Below the pieces are notes generated by a model that had not been told where the DNA came from, made no database searches, and saw only the letters and a program-made list of their open reading frames with translations. A stretch of 64,000 bases of DNA from JACCTU01 sp963848525 (GTDB lineage: Bacteria; Actinomycetota; Thermoleophilia; Gaiellales; Gaiellaceae): assembly GCA_963848525.1 (NCBI GenBank), contig CAWKDZ010000005.1, positions 682,001-746,000 on the forward strand, in the 5' to 3' direction. Below are positions 1 to 9,086 of this stretch, piece by piece. Each line of letters starts with the position of its first letter. Within the stretch, counting starts at the first letter, position 1. The translations under genes and the position numbers were made by a program.

Positions 1-82
1 GACCGCGGTGCTGATCCGCAGTGAGCCGCTGCAAATCAGAACAATCTGCCCTGGTTCGGCGGCCGCTCGAAAGGCCCCTGAT

Positions 83-129
83 CGCGCTTCACACGCGAGA
101 GGTCGCAGGTTCGAAACCCGCCGCGCCCA
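83..129 (+). other. 3' half of a tRNA-Val(CAC)-like sequence, 5' half absent
   Basis: These 47 bases read as the last part of a tRNA: an anticodon arm with loop TTCACAC (anticodon CAC, valine) closed by CGCGC/GCGAG with one mismatch, a 5-base variable loop AGGTC, a T arm with loop TTCGAAA closed by GCAGG/CCCGC, and an acceptor strand CGCGCCC followed by A. The matching 5' acceptor strand GGGCGCG and a D arm are not found in the 82 bases before it, so this is not a complete tRNA gene. It may be a leftover attachment site or tRNA fragment. The remaining bases of 1-205 hold no gene I can support. Confidence 0.45.
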
Positions 130-205
130 TTCTCCGAGCAAATCCGCCGAAGCTGGACACTTGTTGGGGGTTCGCCGGCCGCAGTCGGCGCTACGGTGGC
201 TGGCG

Positions 206-2458
206 ATGGGGTCGTTCGCCAGGATGGCAGTCGCGATGGCGGCCGTGGCCGCTGCCGCGGCTCTCCCGGCCACGGCCCGCGGGCATGACCATCCGCCGGG
301 TTACGGCGAGCAGACCCTGATGCAGACCGAGACGGCTGCGCTCGGTGCCGACCACGCTCAGGAGCACGCGGCCCAGCGCGAGGCGTTGCGGCGCTGGATG
401 GCGCTACCGGCCGCCGAACGCGCGCGGATCGAGCGCCAGGCATCGCAGCAGGCGGCGGCCGAGGCGACCCGGATCGCCGCTGCGCTCCCGGCCGCGGACC
501 AGGTCGGCCGCTGGGAGCCGCAGACGATCCCCTTCCCCACCTGGGCCCTCAACGCCGTGGTCATCGCGACCGGCGAGGTGATGTTCTGGGGCCGCGCGCC
601 GCTGAACGGGGACGGCACCACCCGCGACAACGTCACCGAGGTCTGGCTCTGGCATCCGCGGACCGGCGCGCTCGAGCGGGTCCCGGTGCCGCTGATGGAC
701 CTCGACGGCGACGGCGTGGCCAACGAGGGCGTGCCGTTCTTCTGCTCCGGGCAGTCGCTGCTGGCCTCGGGCGAGGTCTTGCTCACCGGCGGCAACCTCG
801 CCTACCCGAGTGGGCCCGGCACCGACTTCAAGGGGCTGAACACGATCTACTCGTTCGACCCGTGGACGCGGCGCTGGACCGAGCAGCCGCGGATGCGCCA
901 GGGGCGCTGGTATCCGACGCAGGTCGAGCTGGCCGACGGCCGCACGGTCGTCGTCGCGGGCTACGACGAGAGCGGCGCCTTCCCTACCAGGTGGAACGGG
1001 GACCTCGAGGTCTTCGCTCCGGCGGCGGCTCGCGGCGGCCGCGGGCGGCTGACGCTGCACGAGGGCGGCTCGATCGTCTCCGGGCCGTACCCGCACCTGT
1101 TCGCGCTACCCGACGGGAACGTCCTGCTCGCAGGTCAGGATCATGCGGAGGAGGACGCGCAGACCGCGCTGCTCGACCCGGCTCGGCTGGATGCCGCGAC
1201 GCCGGGGTCGGCGTGGACCCAGCTCGGGCGCATCCCATGGTGGGCCAAGGCCAGTCAGGCCGCGCTGCTACTGGGCGCGCCGGGCAGCACTCCGCGCGTC
1301 ACCGTGATCGGTGGCTACGGCGAGTACCGCTCCAACGAGGATCAGATCACCGCGGTACCAAACGCCGCCACGCTCGCGGTCGGGCAGGCGACTTGGACGG
1401 ACCCGCTCGTCCCCGACCAGAACGTCGGCCGGGCCTACGCGAACCTGGTCGAGCTGCCGGACGGGATGCTCGTGACAATCGGCGGCGGCTCGGGCATCGG
1501 GGGTCTCGAGGGGCAAAACGAGACCGGCGGCGATCCGGAGCTCAGGCAGGTGGAGCTGCTGCGGCCGGGCATCGACAACACGTGGACATTGGGGCCGGCT
1601 CAGCAGAAGTGGCGCACGTACCACTCGACCGCGGTCCTCCTGCCTGACGGACGCGTGCTCTCCGCCGGCGACGACTACTGGTCGATCAACAACGCGCCGG
1701 ACCCGGGCGTCAAGCCGCCCGGCACGCCGCTCGACCAGGCCGAGATCTACTCCCCGCCGTATCTGTTCGACGGCGAGAGCCTCGCGCCGCGGCCCGCGAT
1801 CACGTCGCTGCCGCCGATGGGCGAGACGGGCGGGGTCCTGTACGGAGAGCGGTTCGGCGTCGGCGTGGCCGGCGCGCGGCCGGTCGACAAGGCCGTGCTC
1901 GTCGCACCGGCGGCCACGACGCACGGCGTGAACATGAACCAGCGCCGCATCGAGCTCGAGGTCTTGACACGACAGCCCGGCGGTCTCGAGGTCCGCGCAC
2001 CCGCGACGGCCGCGCTGGCGCCCCCGGGCTGGTACATGCTGTTCGTCCTCGACGCTTCCGGGACGCCGAGTGAAGCGGGGTGGGTGTGGATGCGGAGCCA
2101 GCGTCCCGCGGCGCCGGCTACCGGCGGCCCGACCGCCGACCGCGCCGCGCCGAAGGTGCACGCGCGGATCCTTCGCCTACCGCGCAGCGGGCGGTACTTA
2201 CGCGTGCGCGTCAGGGCCTCGGAGCGGGGCACCGCGAGCCTGCGCGGCCGGGCCGGCGGCCGGCGGGTCAAGACGCGAACCGTCGCTCTCCGCCGCGGCG
2301 GCGTCGCACGGACGGTGCGCCTCCGGCCGCACCGCCGCACCGTGAAGGCGCTCCGAAGCGGCCGGAAGCTGCGCGTGTCGCTGTCGGTGGCGGCGCGGGA
2401 CCGAGCCGGCAACGTCGGCCGGCGCAGCGTCTCCAAGCGCGTGCGCCGACCGCGATGA
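206..2458 (+). CDS. secreted galactose/glyoxal oxidase-like copper radical oxidase
   Basis: This is a 750-residue protein with a signal peptide (residues 1-28), a Kelch-type propeller and a C-terminal DUF1929 early-set domain, the layout of galactose oxidase and glyoxal oxidase. The residues that build the copper-radical site can all be assigned: Cys180 in FFCSGQ and Tyr236 in RWYPTQ (the Tyr-Cys cofactor pair), Tyr472-His473 in RTYHST, and His573 in TTHGVN. The family oxidises alcohols or aldehydes to give hydrogen peroxide outside the cell. After about residue 650 comes a basic, Ig-like tail rich in Arg. The frame stays open upstream to a GTG at 8, but the ATG at 206 directly starts a signal peptide; ATG 224 is also possible. 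The substrate cannot be told. Confidence 0.85.
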   Translation: MGSFARMAVAMAAVAAAAALPATARGHDHPPGYGEQTLMQTETAALGADHAQEHAAQREALRRWMALPAAERARIERQASQQAAAEATRIAAALPAADQVGRWEPQTIPFPTWALNAVVIATGEVMFWGRAPLNGDGTTRDNVTEVWLWHPRTGALERVPVPLMDLDGDGVANEGVPFFCSGQSLLASGEVLLTGGNLAYPSGPGTDFKGLNTIYSFDPWTRRWTEQPRMRQGRWYPTQVELADGRTVVVAGYDESGAFPTRWNGDLEVFAPAAARGGRGRLTLHEGGSIVSGPYPHLFALPDGNVLLAGQDHAEEDAQTALLDPARLDAATPGSAWTQLGRIPWWAKASQAALLLGAPGSTPRVTVIGGYGEYRSNEDQITAVPNAATLAVGQATWTDPLVPDQNVGRAYANLVELPDGMLVTIGGGSGIGGLEGQNETGGDPELRQVELLRPGIDNTWTLGPAQQKWRTYHSTAVLLPDGRVLSAGDDYWSINNAPDPGVKPPGTPLDQAEIYSPPYLFDGESLAPRPAITSLPPMGETGGVLYGERFGVGVAGARPVDKAVLVAPAATTHGVNMNQRRIELEVLTRQPGGLEVRAPATAALAPPGWYMLFVLDASGTPSEAGWVWMRSQRPAAPATGGPTADRAAPKVHARILRLPRSGRYLRVRVRASERGTASLRGRAGGRRVKTRTVALRRGGVARTVRLRPHRRTVKALRSGRKLRVSLSVAARDRAGNVGRRSVSKRVRRPR

Positions 2459-2478
2459 CGCGCATGCACCCGCGTCGG

Positions 2479-4838
2479 TTAGCGGGGGAGTCTGAGGTGC
2501 TCGATCGAGCGGCGGCGGTCGACGCGGTCGGCCGCGGCTCGATCGCGGCCCGTGCCGCCGTTGATGCGGTCGCGGCGTCGATCGCGACTGCGCAGGCGGT
2601 CGTTCCCGGCGCTGCCATACAGCCGGTCGCGGCCGGATCGCCCGATCAGGGTGTCGCGGCCAGGCCCGCCGAAGAGGCGGTTGGCGCGGCGGTTGCCGGT
2701 GATGTGGTCTCCGGCCCCCGATCCGATCACCGACTCGACCCGGCTGAGATCGTCCGCACCCTCTCCTGAAGCCCGGCCGCGGCCGAGGTTCACCACGACG
2801 CCCTTGTCCGCGGTCACGGGGGCGAAGCCCGAGTAGTCGACGGTGTCCGTGCCGCGGCCGCCGATCAGGGCGTCGTCGGCGCCCTTGCCTCGGAGAACGT
2901 CGTGTCCTGGGCCTCCGTCGACGCGGTTGGCGATGCCGTCGCCGGTCAGCAGATCGGCGCCGCGGCCGCCGCGCACGTCCTCGAAGCCGAGCAACGCGTC
3001 CGTGCCGGCGCCCGCGGCCCGCTGCTGGACCAGGTTCACCCGCACGCGCCTCGTCGACGACGAGAAGTCGACCGTGTCCGTGCCCGCGCCGCCGTCGAGG
3101 TCGTCGTCTCCGCCGCGACCCTCGATCCGATCCTGGCCCGTCCCCCCGTCGAGGGTGTTGGCCCCGCTGGTGCCGCGCAACACGTCGTTGCCGATCCCCG
3201 ACGAAGCGTTCTCGATGCCGATGAGGGTGTCGTCGCCGCGTCCGCGTCCTTCGCCGGACCTGAGGTCCACGTGGACGTTCGTGCCGGATGTCGTGTAATC
3301 GGCGGTGTCGATCCCCTCGCCGCCGCTCAGCGCGTCGTCGGCTCCTGCGCCGTTGAGCGTGTCGTCGCCGCGCCGCGCCCAGGAGGGTGTTCGGCCGGGT
3401 GTTCCCGACCATGACGTCGTCGTACACCGACCCGACCGCGTTCTCGATCTCGGCGAGCGTGTCGGTGCCGCCGGCGCCGGTCACGGCGTTCGTCTGCAGG
3501 TTGAGGCTGACGCCGCCGATCGACCTCGAGTAGTCGACGGTGTCGACGCCGAGAGCTCCGTCCAGCGTGTTGGCGAGGTCGGTGCCGATGAGCACGTCAT
3601 TGAACGATGAGCCCGTCGCGGATTCGAACGAGGCCAGCGAGTCGGTGCCGTCTCCTGTGCTCAGCCCGGCCTCGAGGTCGATGGTCGTTCCGGAGACCGC
3701 AGATTCGAGCGACACGGTGTCGGTGCCGGTGCCCCCGTCGAGGCCGTCGTCGCCCCCGCGGCCGTTGACGATGTCGTTGCCGCCGAGACCGCGGATCGAG
3801 TTTGGACCGCCGTCTCCGGAGAGCGCATCGGCGGCGGAGCCGCCCGTCAGGTTCTCGAGCCCGGACAGAGCGTCAGTGCCGGCGCCGATCGTGTCCTGCG
3901 TGACCTGATCGAGAGCGACGGTGACCGCGGCGGCGGATGAGGCGTAGTCGGCGGTGTCGCTGCCGTTGCCGCCGGATAGCGTGTCGTCCCCCAAGCCTCC
4001 GGTCAGGCGGTCGTCCCCGTCCAAGCCGCTGATGACGTTGGCCGTTCCGTCGCCGGTCAGCGTGTCATCGAACGTCGTGCCCTCCACGTTGCGGATGCCC
4101 GTGATGGTGTCTGTGCCCGCTCCGCCGGTGTTCTGCGCGGCGGTCACCGCCAACGAGACGGTGACGCCGCCGGGCGGTGTCGTGGTCGCCGGGAAGCGCA
4201 GGGTGTCGATGCCGGTGCCACCACCGATCGTGTCGTTCCCGAGGCCGGACGACAGGACGTCGTCGCCCTGGTCGCCCTGCAGGGAGGACGGGAGCACCAG
4301 CGCCGTTCCGGTTCCGAAGCCCGCCCGCCGCGGAGACCACGTCGTCGCCGTCGGCCCCGCTCGCGGTGTAGTTCTCCACTTGGACGGGAGTGATGTCCGC
4401 ATCGTCGTCGCCGTTGAGGTTGACTCCGGCGGCGCCGATCACCAGGTGGTCCTCGAGCGCGGAGCCGGCCACGGTGAGGCGATCGCCCGAGCCGAGCCCG
4501 AGCGCGACGTTGATCTCGATCTCCGGGAGGGCCTGGGCCAGGCGGGCAAGGGCGACCGTTGGAGAGATCGATCACCGCGGTCTCGTTGCCGGTGTTGCCG
4601 GTGATCAGCAGGGTGTTGATGTTGCTGCACGGTCGCCCCACCGGCGCACGGAACGTTGTTGAGCGTCAGCGCCGTGCCGCTCCTTGAGACGGTCGCCGTC
4701 TCGTTCGCGTTCAAGGTGACCGTCATGGTCCCGGCAGCCGGACGCACAGGTCGCCGCCTGCGCGCTCGCCGGAACCACGAGCGTGGCGGCGAGAACCGCG
4801 CCCAGAGCAAGCCAGCGCGTCCGCGTTGGACGACGCAT
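2479..4838 (-). CDS. secreted RTX (hemolysin-type) calcium-binding repeat protein, frameshifted
   Basis: The gene begins at ATG 4838 with a clear signal peptide (MRRPTRTRWLALGAVLAATL and on to ASAQAAT) and then carries many glycine/aspartate nonapeptides of the GGxGxDxLx type, which bind calcium and form a beta-roll in secreted proteins. Typical blocks are GGLGDDTLSGGNGSD and GGPGRDTLIGRSGRD. The end (IEHLRLPR) is at 2479. The reading frame changes at about 4740, 4630, 4555, 4325 and 3380; at each place adding two bases (CG or GC) restores frame and repeat pattern, so I treat it as one intact gene of roughly 790 residues. A surface or exported structural role is likely; no catalytic domain is visible. 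Confidence 0.75.
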
Positions 4839-4939
4839 GAGACCGAAATCCGTCTGACCCTCGATCACGGGAGTTCCGCAGCCGATCGCGGCATCATGCC
4901 GGGTTTACCGGCGGAGCGGGCGTCCGAGAGTCGCGGATC

Positions 4940-6175
4940 TTACGTCAGCGCGTCTTCGAAGAAGCCGACCACGCGGCGCTCGTAGGCCTCGCGCTGCTCG
5001 TAGATCGCGTCGGTGTGGTGGGCTTCGGGGAGGTTCCAGTGCTCGACCGGGGCGTTGCCGGCGGCCTCGTCGTAGTGGACGTTGAAGTCTCGTTCGAGCG
5101 AGGTGCCCGCCGACACCAGCAACGTCGGTGACTGCACCCGGGGGATCGCTTCCTCGAGCGCCTCTCCCGGCCGGTCGCCGGTGAGAACTCCGATGGTGGC
5201 GAACATGAGCCAGGACGGCGCGGTTGCCAGGCCGGTGCCGTTGAGGCGCTGGCCGTCCTCGAACGAGCCGGCGGCGGCTCCGTCGGCGACCAGGGCCGCG
5301 ACGTCGTCGCGCGAAGCGGCGACCTCGATCAGGACGTCGGCGCCCGTCGAAAGCCCGAGCGCGGCGATGCGGTCGGGGTCGACGTCGTCCTGCTGCTGCA
5401 GGAACGCGAGCGCTCCGTCGATGTCCTTGGCCCAGTCCCAGCCGTAGTTGTTCTCGCTGCCGTCGCTCTCGCCTCGGCCGCGCGCGTCATAGACCAGCAC
5501 ACCGTAGCCGTGCGCCGCCAGCATCTCCGCGTGGGTGAGCGAGCCCTTGCGGTCGCTGCTGCCGCCGTGCACGACGAGCACCGCGGCTCCGTTCGCGGAC
5601 GGTCTGTACCAGCCCTTGATGTCGAGCCCGTCGCTCGCCTCGAACGCTACGTCCCGGTAAGCGGCGCTCGGCGGCTCGCCGACCGGCTCGCGCCACTTGT
5701 GCGACGCGACGATGCCCGTGCCGATCGGCGCCAGCACGAAGATCACGCCAAGCAGAAACGCCGGCACGGCCACCGCCCGGCCGAGCCACGGCCGCGAGCC
5801 CGCGCCGCGATGGCGCCACGGGATCGTCACGGCCAGCCCGACGAGCACGAAGCCACCGAGCACGGCGAGCGCGCCGGTGACGTCGCTCCCGGCCGCGCCG
5901 TACTTCTCGATGTGGATCAGGTGCAGCGTGCCGTTGACGATCGCGAGCCCGCCGAATGAGAACGCGAGCGCGGCGCGCAGCCCGGGTCGCAGCGACGGGA
6001 ACGCCAGGACACCCGCGACACTCAAGACGACCGCGATCAGCCCGGCGAGCGCGTGCTGACCTAGGCCGAGGCCCGCGCCGCGGTGCACGAACGCGTCGTC
6101 GAGCGCGTGCACGAGGACCAGCAGCGTCGCGCCGCCGAAGACGAGCGACTCGCGGGAGCCGAAGGCGCGGCTCAT
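4940..6175 (-). CDS. membrane-anchored alpha/beta hydrolase (copy 2 of a tandem pair)
   Basis: This 411-residue protein has about five hydrophobic segments in its first 150 residues and then an alpha/beta hydrolase domain. The oxyanion region is VLVVHGGSSDRKG, the nucleophile elbow is GLSTGAD and the final histidine lies in EAHHTDAIYE near the C-terminus. The N-terminal half is unlike soluble hydrolases and suggests that the enzyme faces one side of the cytoplasmic membrane. ATG 6175 overlaps the stop of the upstream paralog by four bases (ATGA), so the two are co-translated. Both end in the same motif, YERRVVGFF(E/D)DAL, which shows they arose by duplication. The substrate is unknown. Confidence 0.8.
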   Translation of the reverse strand: MSRAFGSRESLVFGGATLLVLVHALDDAFVHRGAGLGLGQHALAGLIAVVLSVAGVLAFPSLRPGLRAALAFSFGGLAIVNGTLHLIHIEKYGAAGSDVTGALAVLGGFVLVGLAVTIPWRHRGAGSRPWLGRAVAVPAFLLGVIFVLAPIGTGIVASHKWREPVGEPPSAAYRDVAFEASDGLDIKGWYRPSANGAAVLVVHGGSSDRKGSLTHAEMLAAHGYGVLVYDARGRGESDGSENNYGWDWAKDIDGALAFLQQQDDVDPDRIAALGLSTGADVLIEVAASRDDVAALVADGAAAGSFEDGQRLNGTGLATAPSWLMFATIGVLTGDRPGEALEEAIPRVQSPTLLVSAGTSLERDFNVHYDEAAGNAPVEHWNLPEAHHTDAIYEQREAYERRVVGFFEDALT

Positions 6176-7467
6176 CGGCCGAGGGCGTCGTCGAAGAAGC
6201 CGACCACGCGGCGCTCGTACTCCTGCGGCCGGGCCGCGAGCCCGCCCACGTGCCGCGACTCCGGGATCTCCCACAGCGTGCTGTTGGCGCCGGCCGCGGC
6301 GTGGTAGCCGCGGTTGAGCCTCTCGCCGTTGAGGGAGTTCGGGGCGGCGATCAGGAGCAGCGGCTCGTCGACCCGGGCGGCGAGGTCCTTCAGGTTCGCC
6401 GGCGGAGCCTGGTTCGCGGAGATCGCGACGGCGGCGGTCTTGACGGCCGACATCGCCGCGCCGAGCGTGTACTTCGTCAACGCGCCGTCGCCCTCCTGGT
6501 CCATGTCCTCGGAGAAGGTGCGCCCCCCGGCACCCTCGGACACCACGGCGGCGAGCTCGTCGGTCTCGGCGGCGGTCTCGATCATCATCTCGCCGCCGAC
6601 GGAGAGGCCGATGCCGCCGATCCGCTCGGGGTCGACGTCGGGCCGGCGCTGGAGGTAGTCGATCGCGGCCTTGACGTCCGCGTCGCCGCCCCAGCCCCAG
6701 GAGTTGGGCTCGCCCTCGCTGCGACCCTCGCCGCGGCGGTCGAAGAGCAGCACGCCGTAGCCGTGCCGGGCGAGCATCCGCGCCGGCCGCTGCGAGCCGT
6801 TGCGGCCCGGGAACGAGATCACCGCGGCGCCGTTCTTCGACGGGATGTACCAGCCGTCGAGCTCGAGCCCGTCGCTGGTCGTGAACTTCACGTCCTCGTG
6901 GGCGACGCCGAGCCGGTCCGGCGGGACGACGGCGCGGCCGACGTGCGTGGTCCCGTAGCCGATCGCGGCAGCGACGACGAGCGGCGCCACGAGCAGCGCG
7001 CCGACCGCGCCGAGGAGCACCCGCCGACCAGAACGACGCCACAACGGACCGTCGGTGCAGCGCGTACGCCACAGCGTCACCGCGCCGAGGCCCAAGAGCA
7101 GCAGTCCGGCCGGGATCGCGGCGAGGCCGGTGAAGTCGTCACCCGAGGGACCGACCTCCCGCGCGTAGTGGAACCCCTCGATGCCGGCGGCGATGCCGAG
7201 CACGCCGAGCACCAGGGCGAGCGCGCCGCGACGACCGCCGCGCAGGCGCGGATACGCCCAGGCGGCGAGACCGAGCAGAGCGAGCGGAACGAGGCCGCTG
7301 ACGAGGTGGTCGCTTGCCGCCGTCCCCGGCTGCGGCTGCAGGTAGTTGTCGTCGACCACGTGCAGCGCGATCAGCGCGGTCGCGATCCAGAACAGCAGGG
7401 TCTCTCGTGTCCGTCCGCCGGTCCGGGATGGGCGCGGGAGGGTGCGGGGAAGCGTCGCAAGGGCCAT
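6172..7467 (-). CDS. membrane-anchored alpha/beta hydrolase (copy 1 of a tandem pair)
   Basis: This is the first gene of the pair, about 431 residues from ATG 7467; the frame also holds a GTG at 7503. It has the same plan as its downstream copy: several N-terminal membrane segments, a short periplasmic or loop region, then an alpha/beta hydrolase domain with FPGRNGSQRP, the nucleophile elbow GLSVGGE and a late histidine in PESRHVGG. It contains the shared C-terminal YERRVVGFFDDALGR. The two copies differ in most other positions, so the duplication is old or the copies have diverged in substrate. No transporter or regulator sits with them. Confidence 0.8.
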   Translation of the reverse strand: MALATLPRTLPRPSRTGGRTRETLLFWIATALIALHVVDDNYLQPQPGTAASDHLVSGLVPLALLGLAAWAYPRLRGGRRGALALVLGVLGIAAGIEGFHYAREVGPSGDDFTGLAAIPAGLLLLGLGAVTLWRTRCTDGPLWRRSGRRVLLGAVGALLVAPLVVAAAIGYGTTHVGRAVVPPDRLGVAHEDVKFTTSDGLELDGWYIPSKNGAAVISFPGRNGSQRPARMLARHGYGVLLFDRRGEGRSEGEPNSWGWGGDADVKAAIDYLQRRPDVDPERIGGIGLSVGGEMMIETAAETDELAAVVSEGAGGRTFSEDMDQEGDGALTKYTLGAAMSAVKTAAVAISANQAPPANLKDLAARVDEPLLLIAAPNSLNGERLNRGYHAAAGANSTLWEIPESRHVGGLAARPQEYERRVVGFFDDALGR

Positions 7468-7580
7468 GAGGCGAGCTTCCCGTCCGGCGGGAGCGCCGGC
7501 CACCCGGTTCGCCTGTGGACCGGGGGCCGGTGTGCTCGAGCTAGGGGTGCGGTCGGCTGGGGGTCAGCCGGTACGGCGCG

Positions 7581-8972
7581 CTACGCCTCCGGCTCGATGT
7601 TCTGGTTGATCGAGAAGAGGTTGGTGGGATCGTAGATCGCCTTGATCTGCGCGAGCCGGGCGTAGTTGTCGCGGTAGCTCGCGCGGACCCGGTCCTGGCC
7701 CTCGTCCATCATCATGTTCACGTACGCGCCGCCCGCGGAGTAGGGGTGGAGCGCCTCCTGGTAGTCGATGCTCCAGCGGCGGATGGCGTCGACGTTGGCC
7801 GGGTCGGAGTCGACGCCGGCGAAGACGGCGCCCCAGCCGGCGTCGCGGTAGCTCCACGCCGTATCGGCCGAGCCGACGTCGTGGGCGGCGCCGTCGATCG
7901 GGTACAGGTGCATGGTCGACTTCCAGCTCGGCAGCTGGGCGCCGAAGCGGGCGTGCAGCTCGACGGCCTCGTCGGGGATCTCCTTGACGAAGTCGGCCCG
8001 CCAGTACCACTGGTCGCCGGCCGGGTAGAGCCCGTCGAAGGCGCCCTGCAGCGCTGCGTGCGGCATCGGCTGCACACCGTGCATGAGCGGCTCGGGCAGG
8101 GCGTCCAGCAGCGGCGCCATCGCCGCCGCGGCGTCCTCTTCGGAGCCGACGTAGCACCACACGACGCCGCAGACGTTGCGCAGGTGCAGCGCCTCCGGGA
8201 ACGGGTCCGCCGGCGGCACGGCGCCGAACATGAAGAAGCCGCCCAGTTCGCGCGGCGCGCCCCCGATGAAGTCGCGGTAGGCCGCCAGCACCTCGGCGCC
8301 CTGCTCGACGTCCCAGAAGGTCGGGCCGGCGATCACGGTCGAGACCTCGTGCAGCCGGAACAGGAAGGAGGTGACGACGCCGAAGTTGCCGCCGCCACCG
8401 CGGATCGCCCAGTAGAGGTCGGGGTGCTCGTCGGCGCTCGCGCGGACGCGCTCGCCGCTGGCGAGCACGAGCTCGGCCTCGAGCAGGTTGTCGATCGCCA
8501 GGCCGTATCCGCGGGTCAGGTGGCCGAGGCCGCCGCCGAGCGTGAGCCCGCCGACGCCGGTGGTCGAGATGATGCCGCTGGGCGTCGCAAGCCCGTGCTC
8601 GCTCGTCGCGCGGTCGACCTCGCCCCACGTGCAGCCGCCGCCGACCCGCACGGTGCGCGCCAGCGGATCGACCTCGATGTCCTTGAACATCGAGAGGTCG
8701 ATCACGACGCCGCCCTCGACGGTGCCGAGGCCGCCGCCGTTGTGACCGCCGCCGCGGATCGCGAGCAGCAGATCGTGCTCGCGGGCGAAGCCGACGACCC
8801 GGGAGATGTCCTCGACCGTCGCGCAGCTGGCGATCAGCGCAGGGCGCTTGTCGATCATCCCGTTGTAGACCTTGCGCGCCTCGTCGTAGTCGCTGTCGTC
8901 CGGTCCGATCAGCCGACCCTGGAATCCGGAGAGCTCTCGACGGGTCTGGGCGGGTGAGATGACTGTGCTCAC
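7581..8972 (-). CDS. FAD-linked oxidase, berberine-bridge-enzyme type
   Basis: This 463-residue flavoenzyme has the FAD-binding PCMH fold followed by a substrate domain and the C-terminal berberine-type tail (YDPTNLFSINQNI). His77 in RGGGHNGGG is the residue that normally bonds covalently to FAD. The second covalent link of classical berberine enzymes, a Cys just before GLTLGGG (residues 142-148), is absent: the segment reads SGIISTTGVG, so a single covalent bond is expected. The start is GTG 8972, chosen because AAGGAG lies seven bases upstream, although the frame stays open far beyond it. It is transcribed away from the S15 peptidase gene. The family oxidises alcohols, sugars or alkaloid-like compounds; the substrate here is unknown. 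Confidence 0.88.
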   Translation of the reverse strand: MSTVISPAQTRRELSGFQGRLIGPDDSDYDEARKVYNGMIDKRPALIASCATVEDISRVVGFAREHDLLLAIRGGGHNGGGLGTVEGGVVIDLSMFKDIEVDPLARTVRVGGGCTWGEVDRATSEHGLATPSGIISTTGVGGLTLGGGLGHLTRGYGLAIDNLLEAELVLASGERVRASADEHPDLYWAIRGGGGNFGVVTSFLFRLHEVSTVIAGPTFWDVEQGAEVLAAYRDFIGGAPRELGGFFMFGAVPPADPFPEALHLRNVCGVVWCYVGSEEDAAAAMAPLLDALPEPLMHGVQPMPHAALQGAFDGLYPAGDQWYWRADFVKEIPDEAVELHARFGAQLPSWKSTMHLYPIDGAAHDVGSADTAWSYRDAGWGAVFAGVDSDPANVDAIRRWSIDYQEALHPYSAGGAYVNMMMDEGQDRVRASYRDNYARLAQIKAIYDPTNLFSINQNIEPEA

Positions 8973-8999
8973 GCTTTTCTCCTTACGGCCGCTTGGAGT

Positions 9000-9011
9000 A
9001 GATGGCCATCT
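9000..9011. promoter_or_regulatory. palindrome AGATGGCCATCT between divergent genes
   Basis: A perfect 12-base palindrome lies in the 114-base gap between the berberine-type oxidase (start 8972) and the S15 peptidase (start 9087). It is flanked by GTAG and CTAC. The position suggests an operator for one or both genes, but no regulator gene is adjacent, so this is only a candidate. Confidence 0.3.
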
Positions 9012-9086
9012 GCCTACTGACGCCGCCCGTCGAGCCGATATTCCCACGGCTTGGCTCAGGCCACAAGCGGGTAACGGACCGGAACG

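Noticed and set aside
36..443. A minus-strand frame over the left end with GGFRTCDLSRVK
   Set aside because: This peptide is the translated reverse of the tRNA-like sequence at 83-129 and of the oxidase gene start. Such frames are frequent annotation errors over tRNA genes.
2479..4838. The RTX region as a DNA repeat array or CRISPR
   Set aside because: The repeats are 27-base-scale codon repeats of glycine/aspartate nonapeptides that vary in DNA sequence. There are no identical repeats with unique spacers.
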